NCBI RefSeq assembly: GCF_042675645.1
Contig: NZ_JBHTJH010000017.1
Span: forward strand, 806,001-870,000
Length of the DNA: 64,000 nucleotides
Reading direction: 5' to 3'
From: Sungkyunkwania multivorans
GTDB lineage: Bacteria > Bacteroidota > Bacteroidia > Flavobacteriales > Flavobacteriaceae
Under the pieces are notes generated by a model, which saw only the letters and a list, made by a program, of their open reading frames with translations, did not search any database and was not told where the DNA came from. Both the position numbers and the translations under genes were made by a program. The first letter of the stretch is position 1; each line of letters begins with the position of its first letter. Positions 55,459 to 63,930 of the stretch are shown here, one piece after another.

Positions 55459-56175
55459 ATGAAATCGTACCGCTCGCTACTCCTACTACTGTTATTAGGC
55501 AAGGTTGGATTGTCACAAGATGTAGAGACATTCTTTGATCAGACCAACACTTTTTTGAAAACCCATGTATCCAATGGAAAAGTAGACTATGCTGCCATAA
55601 GCCAAAATATGGAGGGGATCAAAGAAATATTGGTGTTGGCCTCAAAGGTACGTGTCTCGAAAGATGATCCAACGACGTATCAGGCATTTTGGATCAATGC
55701 GTATAACCTCTCGGTCATCAAAGGAATCGCATCAAAATATCCTATTAAATCACCCTTGGACATCACAGGATTTTTCGACAAGACCACCTATGATCTAGCC
55801 GGAACATCCATCACCCTCAATGATATAGAAAACAAGAACTTGCGGGGTAATTTCGATGATGCAAGATTTCATTTTGTCCTCGTCTGTGCAGGTTTGGGTT
55901 GTCCTCCCATCATCAAAGATGCCTATCTGCCTTCGACACTAGATGCGCAATTGACCGAGCAAACCCGAAAGGCGATCAATGATCCCAACTTCATACAGGT
56001 AAACGATAAAAGGAAGCGAGTGGCATTTTCGCAGATCATGGAATGGTACAACGAAGACTTTACCAAAAATGGTCAAAGCCTTATTGAATATGCAAATCAG
56101 TACAGAGTCCAGAAAATACCATCAGACTATAAAACTTCCTTTTACGAATACGATTGGAGACTTAATTCAAAGTGA
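55459..56175 (+). CDS. DUF547 secreted protein
   Basis: 238 aa. Signal peptide ~1-19 (GLSQ). The DUF547 signature FWINAYNLSVIKGIASKYP, TLNDIENKNLRGNFDDARFHFVLVCAGLGCPPI, and the end TSFYEYDWRLN are visible. A conserved Cys and His in the FHFVLVCAGLGCP stretch suggests an enzymatic (transglutaminase-like) role, unproven. A second DUF547 gene lies at 62729-63754. First gene of a plus-strand operon. Confidence 0.9.
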   Translation: MKSYRSLLLLLLLGKVGLSQDVETFFDQTNTFLKTHVSNGKVDYAAISQNMEGIKEILVLASKVRVSKDDPTTYQAFWINAYNLSVIKGIASKYPIKSPLDITGFFDKTTYDLAGTSITLNDIENKNLRGNFDDARFHFVLVCAGLGCPPIIKDAYLPSTLDAQLTEQTRKAINDPNFIQVNDKRKRVAFSQIMEWYNEDFTKNGQSLIEYANQYRVQKIPSDYKTSFYEYDWRLNSK

Positions 56176-56195
56176 TCAACAAACAATAGAAAAAG

Positions 56196-57074
56196 ATGAG
56201 AAAGAATATTATCACACTAGCTTTAATATGTATCGGTTTTGTAGGATTGGCGCAGGATGATGATGATGACCAAAAGGGATCGGTCATTCAGACATTGACG
56301 CCGTCAAAACTGATCGCCAAGGGGCAATACGACATCAAGTGGTTCAATAATCTCTATACAGAAACGAAAGCCACCTTTGATGGTGTCGAATCCGATATAC
56401 CTAGAGCAACCTTTTTTACCTCTACCGTAGAGGCGTATACTGGAGTTTCTGAAAACAAACGAGTCAACCTTGGGGTGATCTTGGAATTTCGCTCCAATGT
56501 TATCGCGGACCGAGGGGCGTTGGAGGTCTTTCAGTTTGATGGTGAAGAAGGCACCGCGCGCTCAGGCTTCACTTCTTTCGCGCCATCTATAAAATTTGTG
56601 CCTTTCAAGGAGGTCGGTAATTTCTCCATTCAGTCGTCATTCTTTATCCCATTGGTAGATAACGAAACAGAGAATGGGGTATTCTTGGATCAAAAAGGCT
56701 TTACCTGGCAAAATCGTTTTTTCTATGACCATACCTTTGCTGGCGGCGATTGGCAGCTGTTCTCAGAAATAAATTCTGAGCTGAACTTCGGTGATAAAAA
56801 CGACAGTTTTGCAAATAATAGCCTGCGATTGACGCCCGGCGTATTCCTGAGCTACTTTCCAAGCTCAAAGTTTACAGTACTTGGTTTATTGCAACATTCA
56901 ATACTGTTAGACCTTGGAAATGAATTTGATCAAAACTTTACAGCACTTGGAGGAGGAGCAAAATATCAGTTGACCGATGCACTGAATATAGAAGCCTTAT
57001 ATACCAATTTTATTCGAGGTAATGATACGGGCTTAGGGGAAACATTTAACATTGGTTTGAGAGCAGTTTTTTAA
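56196..57074 (+). CDS. Outer-membrane beta-barrel protein of unknown function
   Basis: 292 aa. Signal peptide ~1-19 (GLAQDDDDD). The rest alternates amphipathic beta-strands (KFTVLGLLQHSILLDL, LNIEALYTNFI) and ends FNIGLRAVF with terminal Phe, as OM barrels do. About 12-14 strands are expected. No family recognised. Starts 21 bp after the DUF547 stop; same operon. May be a small channel or structural OMP. Confidence 0.75.
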   Translation: MRKNIITLALICIGFVGLAQDDDDDQKGSVIQTLTPSKLIAKGQYDIKWFNNLYTETKATFDGVESDIPRATFFTSTVEAYTGVSENKRVNLGVILEFRSNVIADRGALEVFQFDGEEGTARSGFTSFAPSIKFVPFKEVGNFSIQSSFFIPLVDNETENGVFLDQKGFTWQNRFFYDHTFAGGDWQLFSEINSELNFGDKNDSFANNSLRLTPGVFLSYFPSSKFTVLGLLQHSILLDLGNEFDQNFTALGGGAKYQLTDALNIEALYTNFIRGNDTGLGETFNIGLRAVF

Positions 57075-57108
57075 TAGATATGCTAATTTAGAAGCTAAAA
57101 TTTTTCGT

Positions 57109-58110
57109 ATGAGAAGGTTTTGGCTTCTAATTATGGTCATTGTTCTTCAGGTCTCTTGCAATAGTCAAACGGAGAAGATCAATGGAATTAGTTTTGTTGG
57201 GGGTAGAGATATTGTTGATGCTTCCCATATTCGACCTGTACTGGATATCAACGCCAATTGGGCTTGCTTGATGCCCTTTGGATTTATGCGTACCATCGAT
57301 GCTCCTCAAATAACGTTTGATGTGGAACGCCAATGGTGGGGAGAACGGAAGGTAGGGGTGGAAACTACCGCCAAGTTATTTCAAGATAAAGGCGTTAAAG
57401 TAATGGTGAAGCCGCAGATCTGGGTTTGGCGCGGAGAGTTTACAGGTACCATACAAATGAATAACGAGGAGGACTGGAGGGCTTTCGAAAAGCACTATAC
57501 CGATTTCATTCTAAGCTATGCAAAGCTGGCTGAAACCCTAAATGCGGAAATGTTTTGTATTGGTACCGAATTACATGAAACGGTAAAGGCCAGACCAGCG
57601 TTTTGGAGAGCGCTTATAAAAAAAGTCCGTAAGGTCTATAAAGGAAAATTGACCTATGCAGAGAATTGGGACACTTTTGATAACGTTCCTTTTTGGAATG
57701 AATTAGATTATATAGGCGTTGATGCGTACTTTCCGCTTTCTGAGGAAAAAACACCGACCATTGAGAGTCTTAAAACAGGATGGCAAAAGCATAAAGCAAT
57801 TATTAAAGAGGTTAGCCAGAAAGTGGATAGGCCCGTGTTGTTTACCGAATACGGATACCGAAGTGTGGATTATGCGGGAAGCAAGCCGTGGGATAGCAGC
57901 CGCGCCAATAGCAAGGTAAATTTAGAGGCACAGACGAATGGATTACAAGCACTTTATAGTGAATTTTGGAACGAAGATTGGTTCGCAGGAGGCTTTGTCT
58001 GGAAGTGGTTCGATTATCATGACCGCGCGGGCGGCAGTAACAACTCGCGATTCACGCCCCAAAACAAACCCGCCGAGATTCTCATTCGCGAGCATTATAA
58101 GGCCCATTGA
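57109..58110 (+). CDS. GH113-like TIM-barrel glycosidase lipoprotein
   Basis: 333 aa. Lipobox LQVSC (Cys ~17). The TIM-barrel fold resembles GH113 (endo-beta-mannanase-like): AEMFCIGTEL with the probable acid/base Glu, and PVLFTEYGYRS with the nucleophile Glu, then FVWKWFDYHDRAGG. Length fits GH113. Sugar specificity cannot be read. Lipid-anchored, possibly in the periplasm or at the surface. Its 3' end overlaps the reading frame of the next gene by ~90 bp. Fourth-position neighbours are an OM barrel and an Omp85-like protein, an unusual company for a glycosidase. Confidence 0.8.
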   Translation: MRRFWLLIMVIVLQVSCNSQTEKINGISFVGGRDIVDASHIRPVLDINANWACLMPFGFMRTIDAPQITFDVERQWWGERKVGVETTAKLFQDKGVKVMVKPQIWVWRGEFTGTIQMNNEEDWRAFEKHYTDFILSYAKLAETLNAEMFCIGTELHETVKARPAFWRALIKKVRKVYKGKLTYAENWDTFDNVPFWNELDYIGVDAYFPLSEEKTPTIESLKTGWQKHKAIIKEVSQKVDRPVLFTEYGYRSVDYAGSKPWDSSRANSKVNLEAQTNGLQALYSEFWNEDWFAGGFVWKWFDYHDRAGGSNNSRFTPQNKPAEILIREHYKAH

Positions 58111-59365
58111 GTTACTTTGCGTTTTTCTTTTTTTTCTCGGTGCCTGCAAGACTTTTTCACAAGATAAAATAGTTTATGATGTAAAAGTACAGGGCAATAA
58201 GAAGATGAAGGCCTCTTTCGTAAAGAAATTGGCCAAGGTAAAACCGGGCCATGTATTGGATTCCATGAAGCTAGAGGAAGACATTGCCAAATTAAAGCGT
58301 CTTCCAGGAGTTTCCCATGCTTACTATCAGGTGTTCTATTCTCATGATGACCTCTATAATGTCTTCTACAATATTGAAGAAAATTTCACCATCATTCCCA
58401 GTATTAACTTTTGGACGGTCAACGATCAAGATTTAGCCTATAAACTCGGCATTTATGACTTCAATTTTTTAGGCCGAAATATTGCTTTTGGTGGATTTTA
58501 TCAGAACAATGGTTTCGATTCTTACGGGGTCAACTTTAGAGCGCCGTATTTGTTTTCGAACAAATGGGGATTATCGGTGAATCATCAGAATTGGACCAGT
58601 CAAGAACCTTTATTCTTCAACGGGGGTACGGCTCAATATAAATATTCCAATACTTCTTTTGAAACCTTGGCCTTATACGAGTGGAATTTCAAAAATAACT
58701 TTCAATTAGGCGTTAATTACTTTAAAGAAACTTACGATTATCTCGAAGGATTGACCGCCCCTGAAGTCCCACAATTTCTAAAACTGAATAAATGGATGGT
58801 GAAGTTTGTGTATCAATATGATGACCTGGATTATTTCTATCAATATGTAGATGGTTTTAAAAGTACCTTATTTGCACAGTATGTAACTTCGGAGAACGAC
58901 TTTCAAAAGAATTTCTTGATCGGATGGAATGATTTCTTATACTTCGATCGAGTAGGTGCGAAAGGAAATTGGGCCAATCGGCTAAGATTTGGCGTATCTA
59001 GCAATGATGATAGTCCATTTGCACCATTCTCTGTGGATAATAACCTTAATATTCGTGGAGTTGGAAATATTATCGATCGCGGCACCGCAGCTCTGGTACT
59101 TAATACCGAGTATCGTTATACGCTTATCGAGAAAGGATGGTTTGTAATGCAAGGAAATGCCTTTGTCGATGCTGGGACTTGGCGAAATCCCGGCGGAGAT
59201 TTTAACGATTTTTGGGATGATGAGAATTTTAGGGTATATCCAGGCATAGGCCTCCGATTTATTCATAAGAATATCTTCAACGCCATCTTTAGGATCGATT
59301 ATGGGTATGGGATAACGCAAGATGCCTCTCGAGGAATCGTTTTTGGGATTGGACAGTACTTTTAG
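58019..59365 (+). CDS. Single-POTRA Omp85-like outer-membrane protein
   Basis: 448 aa from ATG 58019, which overlaps the GH113-like gene by 92 bp. The N-terminus is then MTARAAVTTRDSR..., with the signal-peptide core PIELLCVFLFFLGACKTFSQ near residues 30-50. A non-ATG start closer to that core (ATT near 58090) is an alternative. Residues ~50-125 look like a POTRA domain (DVKVQGNKKMKASFVKKLAKVKPG ... EDIAKLKRLPGVSHA). The rest is a ~300-aa barrel with IRGVGNIIDRGTAALVLNTEYRY and the end GIVFGIGQYF (terminal Phe). Related to BamA/TamA-type insertases or two-partner transporters but with only one POTRA. Confidence 0.7.
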   Translation: MTARAAVTTRDSRPKTNPPRFSFASIIRPIELLCVFLFFLGACKTFSQDKIVYDVKVQGNKKMKASFVKKLAKVKPGHVLDSMKLEEDIAKLKRLPGVSHAYYQVFYSHDDLYNVFYNIEENFTIIPSINFWTVNDQDLAYKLGIYDFNFLGRNIAFGGFYQNNGFDSYGVNFRAPYLFSNKWGLSVNHQNWTSQEPLFFNGGTAQYKYSNTSFETLALYEWNFKNNFQLGVNYFKETYDYLEGLTAPEVPQFLKLNKWMVKFVYQYDDLDYFYQYVDGFKSTLFAQYVTSENDFQKNFLIGWNDFLYFDRVGAKGNWANRLRFGVSSNDDSPFAPFSVDNNLNIRGVGNIIDRGTAALVLNTEYRYTLIEKGWFVMQGNAFVDAGTWRNPGGDFNDFWDDENFRVYPGIGLRFIHKNIFNAIFRIDYGYGITQDASRGIVFGIGQYF

Positions 59366-59419
59366 ATCAATGTCGATCTCTTTGTATCGAAAAAAGAGCG
59401 ATTGGATTATCTTTATTGC

Positions 59420-59938
59420 ATGAAAGCATATTTTACCTTCGAAACCGAGCGCCTGTATTTGAAGCCTACCTGTAAAGATGATGCGTTATTTCTTCTCGAA
59501 TTGATGAATACGCCCAAATGGCATCGCTTTATCGGTGATCGAAGTATTAAGACCGTCGAAGATGCCGAGAAGTATATTGAAGAAAAAATGACGCCACAGC
59601 TAGAAAGGCTTGGGTACTCCAATTACACCGTCATCAGAAAGTCCGATGGTGAAAAGTTAGGTACCTGCGGACTGTACGATAGAGAAGGATTGGAGGGTAT
59701 CGACATCGGATTCGCATTTCTCCCACAATTTGAGGGCCAAGGGTATGCTTTTGAAAGTGCGAATAGGATCAAAGAAGCAGCAATCCACGAGTTTCACCTC
59801 GATCTTATCAATGCCATCACCGTTAAGGACAATCTTCCCTCACAACGCTTGTTGGAAAAGTTGGGATTAACCTTTGTGAAGACCATTCAAATTCCCAATG
59901 ACCCTGAGGAATTGCTGCTTTATCAATGGAAGGTTTAG
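59420..59938 (+). CDS. GNAT-family acetyltransferase (RimJ-like)
   Basis: 172 aa from ATG 59420; TTG at 59402 is the alternative. FETERLYLKPTCKDDALFLLELM is the RimJ/RimL start. IGFAFLPQFEGQGYAFESANRIKEAAIHE is acetyl-CoA motif A (QxxGxA), and DNLPSQRLLEKLGL is motif B. A TATCTTTA box lies 7 bp before the ATG, so the message could be leaderless. Converges with the dehydrogenase gene (4-bp overlap). Acceptor unknown. Confidence 0.9.
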   Translation: MKAYFTFETERLYLKPTCKDDALFLLELMNTPKWHRFIGDRSIKTVEDAEKYIEEKMTPQLERLGYSNYTVIRKSDGEKLGTCGLYDREGLEGIDIGFAFLPQFEGQGYAFESANRIKEAAIHEFHLDLINAITVKDNLPSQRLLEKLGLTFVKTIQIPNDPEELLLYQWKV

Positions 59939-60801
59939 GGATAGCGCCTTAAAAAAGAATACAGGGCCGTAAAATCATTTTCCCCATAGCCATGTTGTTT
60001 CGCTAAGCCAAATAGTTCTTTTGTGGCATGGAGGTTTGGAGCAGCAATACCTTCTTCGTAGGCCGAAATAGAGGAAAGATGTAAGTCTTTATGAAGCCAC
60101 TTCAGCGGGAAATTCGCTTCATAATTATCGTTTTCAAGCTTTGGTCTCACTGCTGCCATTACCGGAGCTACGACAGGGGTCGATAGCAATACGTCGAGAA
60201 CTGTTTTCTGTTGTATGCCCATGGCTTCACCCATGATCAACGCTTCAGCGAAGGCAGCCATTTGTTGCCCTAACAATTGGTTGACCAACATTTTCACAGA
60301 AGCACCTTTACCAACCTTCCCTAGATGAAGTGTCTTTTTTCCCATGACGTCAAATAATGGTTGGGCTTCCTTGAGGTCTCCTTCAGTTCCGCCGACAAAG
60401 AAGAGAAGTTCCCCATTTTCTGCTGGCCCTTTTGTGCCTGCAACAGGCGCATCCAAATATCGAAAACCATTCTCATGAGCAATTCTACCGATTTCTACGG
60501 AAAAAGATGGATTCACAGTGCTACAATTTATCCAAAGCGCATTAGCTTTCATACCGTTGAAAAATCCTTTGGGGCCAATGGCCATTTCTTTTACTACCTC
60601 CGGTGTTGACAGCATGGTAATGACCAAATCACTTTTTTGTGCAAGTTCTAGAGGTGTTTTCGCCCATGTCGCCCCATTTTCTATCATTTCTTTCGCCTTT
60701 TCTTGGGTACGATTATATAAAATCAGTTCATAGCTCGCTTTTTGAAGATTCGTAGCCATACGGCTTCCCATAATTCCAAGTCCAATAAATCCTATTTTCA
60801 T
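59935..60801 (-). CDS. 3-hydroxyisobutyrate-dehydrogenase-family NAD(P)-dependent oxidoreductase
   Basis: 288 aa. Rossmann motif KIGFIGLGIMGSRMATNL, substrate motif YLDAPVAGTKGPAENG, and the catalytic Lys in GKGASVKMLVNQLLGQQMAAFAEAL. Belongs to the beta-hydroxyacid dehydrogenase family; it may be a glyoxylate/succinic-semialdehyde reductase or a hydroxyisobutyrate dehydrogenase. Cytoplasmic. Stands between a GNAT gene and an AraC regulator gene; no operon partner is obvious. Confidence 0.9.
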   Translation of the reverse strand: MKIGFIGLGIMGSRMATNLQKASYELILYNRTQEKAKEMIENGATWAKTPLELAQKSDLVITMLSTPEVVKEMAIGPKGFFNGMKANALWINCSTVNPSFSVEIGRIAHENGFRYLDAPVAGTKGPAENGELLFFVGGTEGDLKEAQPLFDVMGKKTLHLGKVGKGASVKMLVNQLLGQQMAAFAEALIMGEAMGIQQKTVLDVLLSTPVVAPVMAAVRPKLENDNYEANFPLKWLHKDLHLSSISAYEEGIAAPNLHATKELFGLAKQHGYGENDFTALYSFLRRYP

Positions 60802-60895
60802 AATCTGTATTTTTAAGTTCTTGCGACAAAGATGGTCTTTCGTATTAAGAGAAATTCCTATAAAATATAAAAAGTGTTGTTTTTCCGTCAGAAAA

Positions 60896-61762
60896 CTATA
60901 TGTATAAGTCTTTTCGGTGCCTAAGTTGAAATTGTTTTGGAGACAAACCGAAACGTTTGTGAAAAGTTTTGATAAAATGCGAACTATTTTCGAATCCTAC
61001 AGCTAGCATCACTGAAGTTACAGAGTCAGAGGTCGTTTTAAACAAAGTGGCTGCCTTTTCCAAACGCTTCTCTATCAACCATTTTTTTGGAGAAATACCA
61101 AAGCGTGATTTAAAATCTCGTTGAAAGGTCGAAACACTTCGTCCCGAGAGATAGGCGTAGTCTATAACATCCAAGGGTTTGGCAAAGTTGTCTTGCATAA
61201 AGGTCATTATTGGCACTTTTTCTCTCGATCTAATTGCGACCAGCCGCTTTGCGAATTCGCTGTCTTTTATAGACAGCGCTACAAGGTGTAATAATTCTAA
61301 GAGCTTTGATCTTGTAAATTGATTTTGCTGTTTTCCTCGGTACAATGTCAAAAGCGTATCGACGAATAGGCGCAATTGGTGATTATAGTTTATAACGAGT
61401 CTTTTCTCATAGCTATCAGAGCCCGTGTGGTCAAAGCTCGAAAGAAATTCATCAGTGATCTCTTCATCAAAGAAAAAGACCACAGCTTCGAAAATGCCCT
61501 CGTGAGGTATGATATCTGTAATGGCATAGATACCTTTTGGTAGCAGTACCATTTGATTTTTATATACGATAGTTAGATTTCCGCTAGCGTCTTCGACTCG
61601 AAGAGCCCCACTTAATACTAAGGTCAAAGCATGGGCGGCTAGGTAGCGCTCATTTTGTAGGTCGGCTTCTGTAATACTTTTTAGAATTACACATGATAGC
61701 CCATCCATTAGAACTTTTTCTATTTTTGGATGTTTGTAAAATGCTTGAGGTACTACTTTCAT
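60896..61762 (-). CDS. AraC-family transcriptional regulator
   Basis: 288 aa from ATG 61762; TTG 61783/ATG 61780 are possible. Residues ~15-160 form a cupin-like sensor half. The C-terminal ~100 residues carry two helix-turn-helix units: DVIDYAYLSGRSVSTFQRDFKSRFGISPKKWLIEKRLEKA and SVTSVMLAVGFENSSHFIKTFHKRFGLSPKQF, a standard AraC/XylS pattern. Ligand and targets unknown; the adjacent dehydrogenase gene, in the same direction and 95 bp downstream, is a possible target. Confidence 0.9.
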   Translation of the reverse strand: MKVVPQAFYKHPKIEKVLMDGLSCVILKSITEADLQNERYLAAHALTLVLSGALRVEDASGNLTIVYKNQMVLLPKGIYAITDIIPHEGIFEAVVFFFDEEITDEFLSSFDHTGSDSYEKRLVINYNHQLRLFVDTLLTLYRGKQQNQFTRSKLLELLHLVALSIKDSEFAKRLVAIRSREKVPIMTFMQDNFAKPLDVIDYAYLSGRSVSTFQRDFKSRFGISPKKWLIEKRLEKAATLFKTTSDSVTSVMLAVGFENSSHFIKTFHKRFGLSPKQFQLRHRKDLYI

Positions 61763-61840
61763 TAAGGTCAAATATCGCATCAAAAACAGTGATAAATTAC
61801 GATATTTTAAAGAAAGTGGTGTTTTTCGGTCATTTTTGTT

Positions 61841-62677
61841 TTAGGAAGTGATATTGTCAACATAATATTTATAAAGCCTTTCAGGTGAAGCCCCAAAGAA
61901 CTTCTTTAAATGAATGACGGTGAAATGATATTGTAACCTCCAAGTTCCATTCTTTTCGTATTTACGGGCAGAGGTGGTCACGTAATCGGGAATCACAGTA
62001 AAGGAACCAATATCATATAACCGACCGATGAATTCGCAATCCTCGTAGATTCTATAGGTTTCATCGAAACCATCCATGGTCTCAAAAAGGCTCTTTTTGA
62101 TGAACAACGATTGATCCCCACCACGGCACCCACGAACATTGAATCGGGTAAACCACTGGCAGAATCTTAAGAAGGGATGGTCGCTGTCAAACTTCATCCT
62201 AAAGCAACCGGCACTCGCACCATTGCTGATCTCATCGATGATGGCTTTGTCAAAATATTTTGGAGGCACAGAATCGGCATGTAAGAAATATAAGACATCA
62301 CCTTTAGCAGCTCTGGCCCCGACGTTCATTTGTTTGGCTCTGCCCTTCTCAGCACTTATTATTTGAATGTCAGGTCCCAGCCCGACAATGCCATTACGGC
62401 GGGGAGTGATTTCTGTATTGACGGAAATTGTATCGAGACCTCGCACTTCTCGATACTTTTTTTCGCCAACTTTGTTCGAAAAAGCACTCCCCGTCTGCCC
62501 GACGAGCAGAGAATTGACAAAGGAACTCACAATTTCCTGTGAACCATCTACGCTACCTCCATCGACCACTATGATCTCATTGACATAGTTGTCTGAAGAA
62601 TTCTTCAGGAGATAGATAAGCAGTGTTTCAATGGTCGAAACTTCGTTAAGAATAGGAATGACGATACTTATTTTCAT
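61841..62677 (-). CDS. TIGR04283-like GT2 glycosyltransferase with in-frame compound palindromic insert
   Basis: 278 aa from ATG 62677; a GTG start at 62698 lies in a palindrome. KISIVIPILNEVSTIETLL, EIIVVDGGSVDGS and IISAEKGRAKQMNVGARAAKGDVLYFLHADSVPP match the TIGR04283 glycosyltransferases, some of which are linked to arsenosugar synthesis. Between VSSF and DIQIISAEKGRAKQ the protein has an extra ~47 residues (for example SAFSNKVGEKKYREVRGLD) that replace the usual short linker. This insert is encoded by a cluster of hairpins. GRAKQMN is intact and the frame is maintained, so the enzyme may still work. Confidence 0.85.
   Translation of the reverse strand: MKISIVIPILNEVSTIETLLIYLLKNSSDNYVNEIIVVDGGSVDGSQEIVSSFVNSLLVGQTGSAFSNKVGEKKYREVRGLDTISVNTEITPRRNGIVGLGPDIQIISAEKGRAKQMNVGARAAKGDVLYFLHADSVPPKYFDKAIIDEISNGASAGCFRMKFDSDHPFLRFCQWFTRFNVRGCRGGDQSLFIKKSLFETMDGFDETYRIYEDCEFIGRLYDIGSFTVIPDYVTTSARKYEKNGTWRLQYHFTVIHLKKFFGASPERLYKYYVDNITS
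62371..62515 (-). repeat. Compound palindromic element inside the TIGR04283-like gene
   Basis: Nested inverted repeats: CGGGGAGTG (62400-62408) with CACTCCCCG (62485-62493) outside; GTATCGAGA (62430-62438) with TCTCGATAC (62448-62456); TTTTTCG/CGAAAAA (62459-62483); TCTGC/GCAGA (62494-62510); and a near-perfect ATTTCTGT/ACGGAAAT pair (62409-62428). The 7-base GCCCGAC occurs as a direct repeat at 62380 and 62497. The element encodes protein in frame. Confidence 0.75.
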
Positions 62678-62689
62678 AATGGTAAACGC

Positions 62690-62722
62690 AGACCTCACAG
62701 GGTTTTAAAATCTGTGAGGTCT
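62690..62722. repeat. Intercistronic REP-like hairpin, AGACCTCACAG/CTGTGAGGTCT
   Basis: AGACCTCACAG (62690-62700) pairs with CTGTGAGGTCT (62712-62722). It lies between the DUF547 stop and the glycosyltransferase start in the same direction. The CCTCACAG/CTGTGAGG core is shared with 37271-37301. Confidence 0.75.
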
Positions 62723-62728
62723 AATTAC

Positions 62729-63754
62729 TTATTCATTCAAACTCCAATCATAATCTTTATAGGAAATCTTCGCCTTTGGAGATATTTGAATGTCGGAATA
62801 CGTATTCAGAAAATCGATCAGACTACCCTCTTGCTTAAAATCCTTTCCAAACCAACGAAATATTTTGGAGATCTCAACGCTGTTCTCCGAGATCTCATTT
62901 CGAAGGTCGTCTGCTAAGAACCCTCTGGCCACTTCGGTGAGCTGATCTTCTAAGCGGACAGCTGTGAACGCCTCATTCAATAGTTTAGGACAGGAAACGG
63001 ATGCGCAGTTGATGGCAAAATGTATTCGAGGTTCATCCATTTTCCTCAAGATCTTGTGCTCTATATCGTTTAGGGTGTACCATTTTGTTCCGATCTTGGC
63101 AAATCGATAATCCCATGGGGCCTTAATGTCTTTGATGCTTTTGGTGGGGTAGTTGTCGATGATCAATTTTATCGTATAGGCGTTGTAGGCATTGATCCAA
63201 AAGGCCAAGGTCGCTTCTCGAGACCAGGCGTCGCTAGGTGGATTATCCTCCAATTGTTTTAGGTAGGCATTTAAAGCAGAACGATTTTCTTTAAAGGCCT
63301 TATAGTCCACATTTCCCGTTTCGGAGACGTGTCTTTTCAGGAGATCGTCGAACGTAACATGGTTGAAAACGGCGTTGGTTTCATTCTTATGTTCTAGTTT
63401 TTCTTTTAAAACATCGTCGCTTTCAGAAATAGGATCTTTTTGGAAAGCCATTTCGAATGCTTTTTTGTCAAATTCATTTTCAGCAAAAATCTTGAAGGCT
63501 CTTAATTTTTCTGCGGTTAGGGTATCTCCCTGAGTAAGATGCATGCGTATTCGATCATCGATCATCGTCATGATCGAATCCTTCCTGGTCTTATCGATCT
63601 TCTGAAGGGCCTTTTCTAATTCCAATAGATCCTTATCAACTTCGATTGCCACATTCGTTGGTGATTCTGGTTTTTTATCCTGCTGCACCACTTTCTTACT
63701 GCTTCCGCACGAAGCCATGAATATTAAGGTAAGTATATATAGGGTCTTCTTCAT
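62729..63754 (-). CDS. DUF547 lipoprotein
   Basis: 341 aa from ATG 63754; an upstream start at 63787 is unlikely because MKKTLYILTLIFMASC is a proper lipoprotein signal. A charged helical region (~30-130) precedes the DUF547 domain at ~135-341 (FWINAYNAYTIKLIIDNYPTKSIKDI, HFAINCASVSCPKLLNEAF, KISYKDYDWSLN). Longer than the first DUF547 protein because of the N-terminal part. Followed in the same direction by the TIGR04283-like gene; DUF547 and TIGR04283 genes have been seen together in arsenosugar-type loci, but ArsS itself is not in the window. Confidence 0.9.
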   Translation of the reverse strand: MKKTLYILTLIFMASCGSSKKVVQQDKKPESPTNVAIEVDKDLLELEKALQKIDKTRKDSIMTMIDDRIRMHLTQGDTLTAEKLRAFKIFAENEFDKKAFEMAFQKDPISESDDVLKEKLEHKNETNAVFNHVTFDDLLKRHVSETGNVDYKAFKENRSALNAYLKQLEDNPPSDAWSREATLAFWINAYNAYTIKLIIDNYPTKSIKDIKAPWDYRFAKIGTKWYTLNDIEHKILRKMDEPRIHFAINCASVSCPKLLNEAFTAVRLEDQLTEVARGFLADDLRNEISENSVEISKIFRWFGKDFKQEGSLIDFLNTYSDIQISPKAKISYKDYDWSLNE

Positions 63755-63877
63755 TTTTTTCAAATAAGGATTACAGCTAGGCAGCATTTTCAGCTGCTAA
63801 AGGTAAGTCCAAAATTAATGCTGCACCTTACAATGATTTGTTTTTCTCAAAAGCAGGCATTAGTTTTTAATGTCAAA

Positions 63878-63912
63878 TAAATTTGAAATATTAGTAAACG
63901 TTTACTAATATT
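63878..63912 (+). promoter_or_regulatory. Promoter and 26-bp palindromic operator of the TetR gene
   Basis: The -7 box TAAATTTG lies at 63878-63885. Directly after it, a perfect 26-bp palindrome with half-site GTTTACTAATATT covers 63887-63912, where transcription should start. This is a strong candidate for an autorepression site of the TetR regulator encoded just downstream. Confidence 0.8.
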
Positions 63913-63930
63913 GAATGACAATTATCCATT

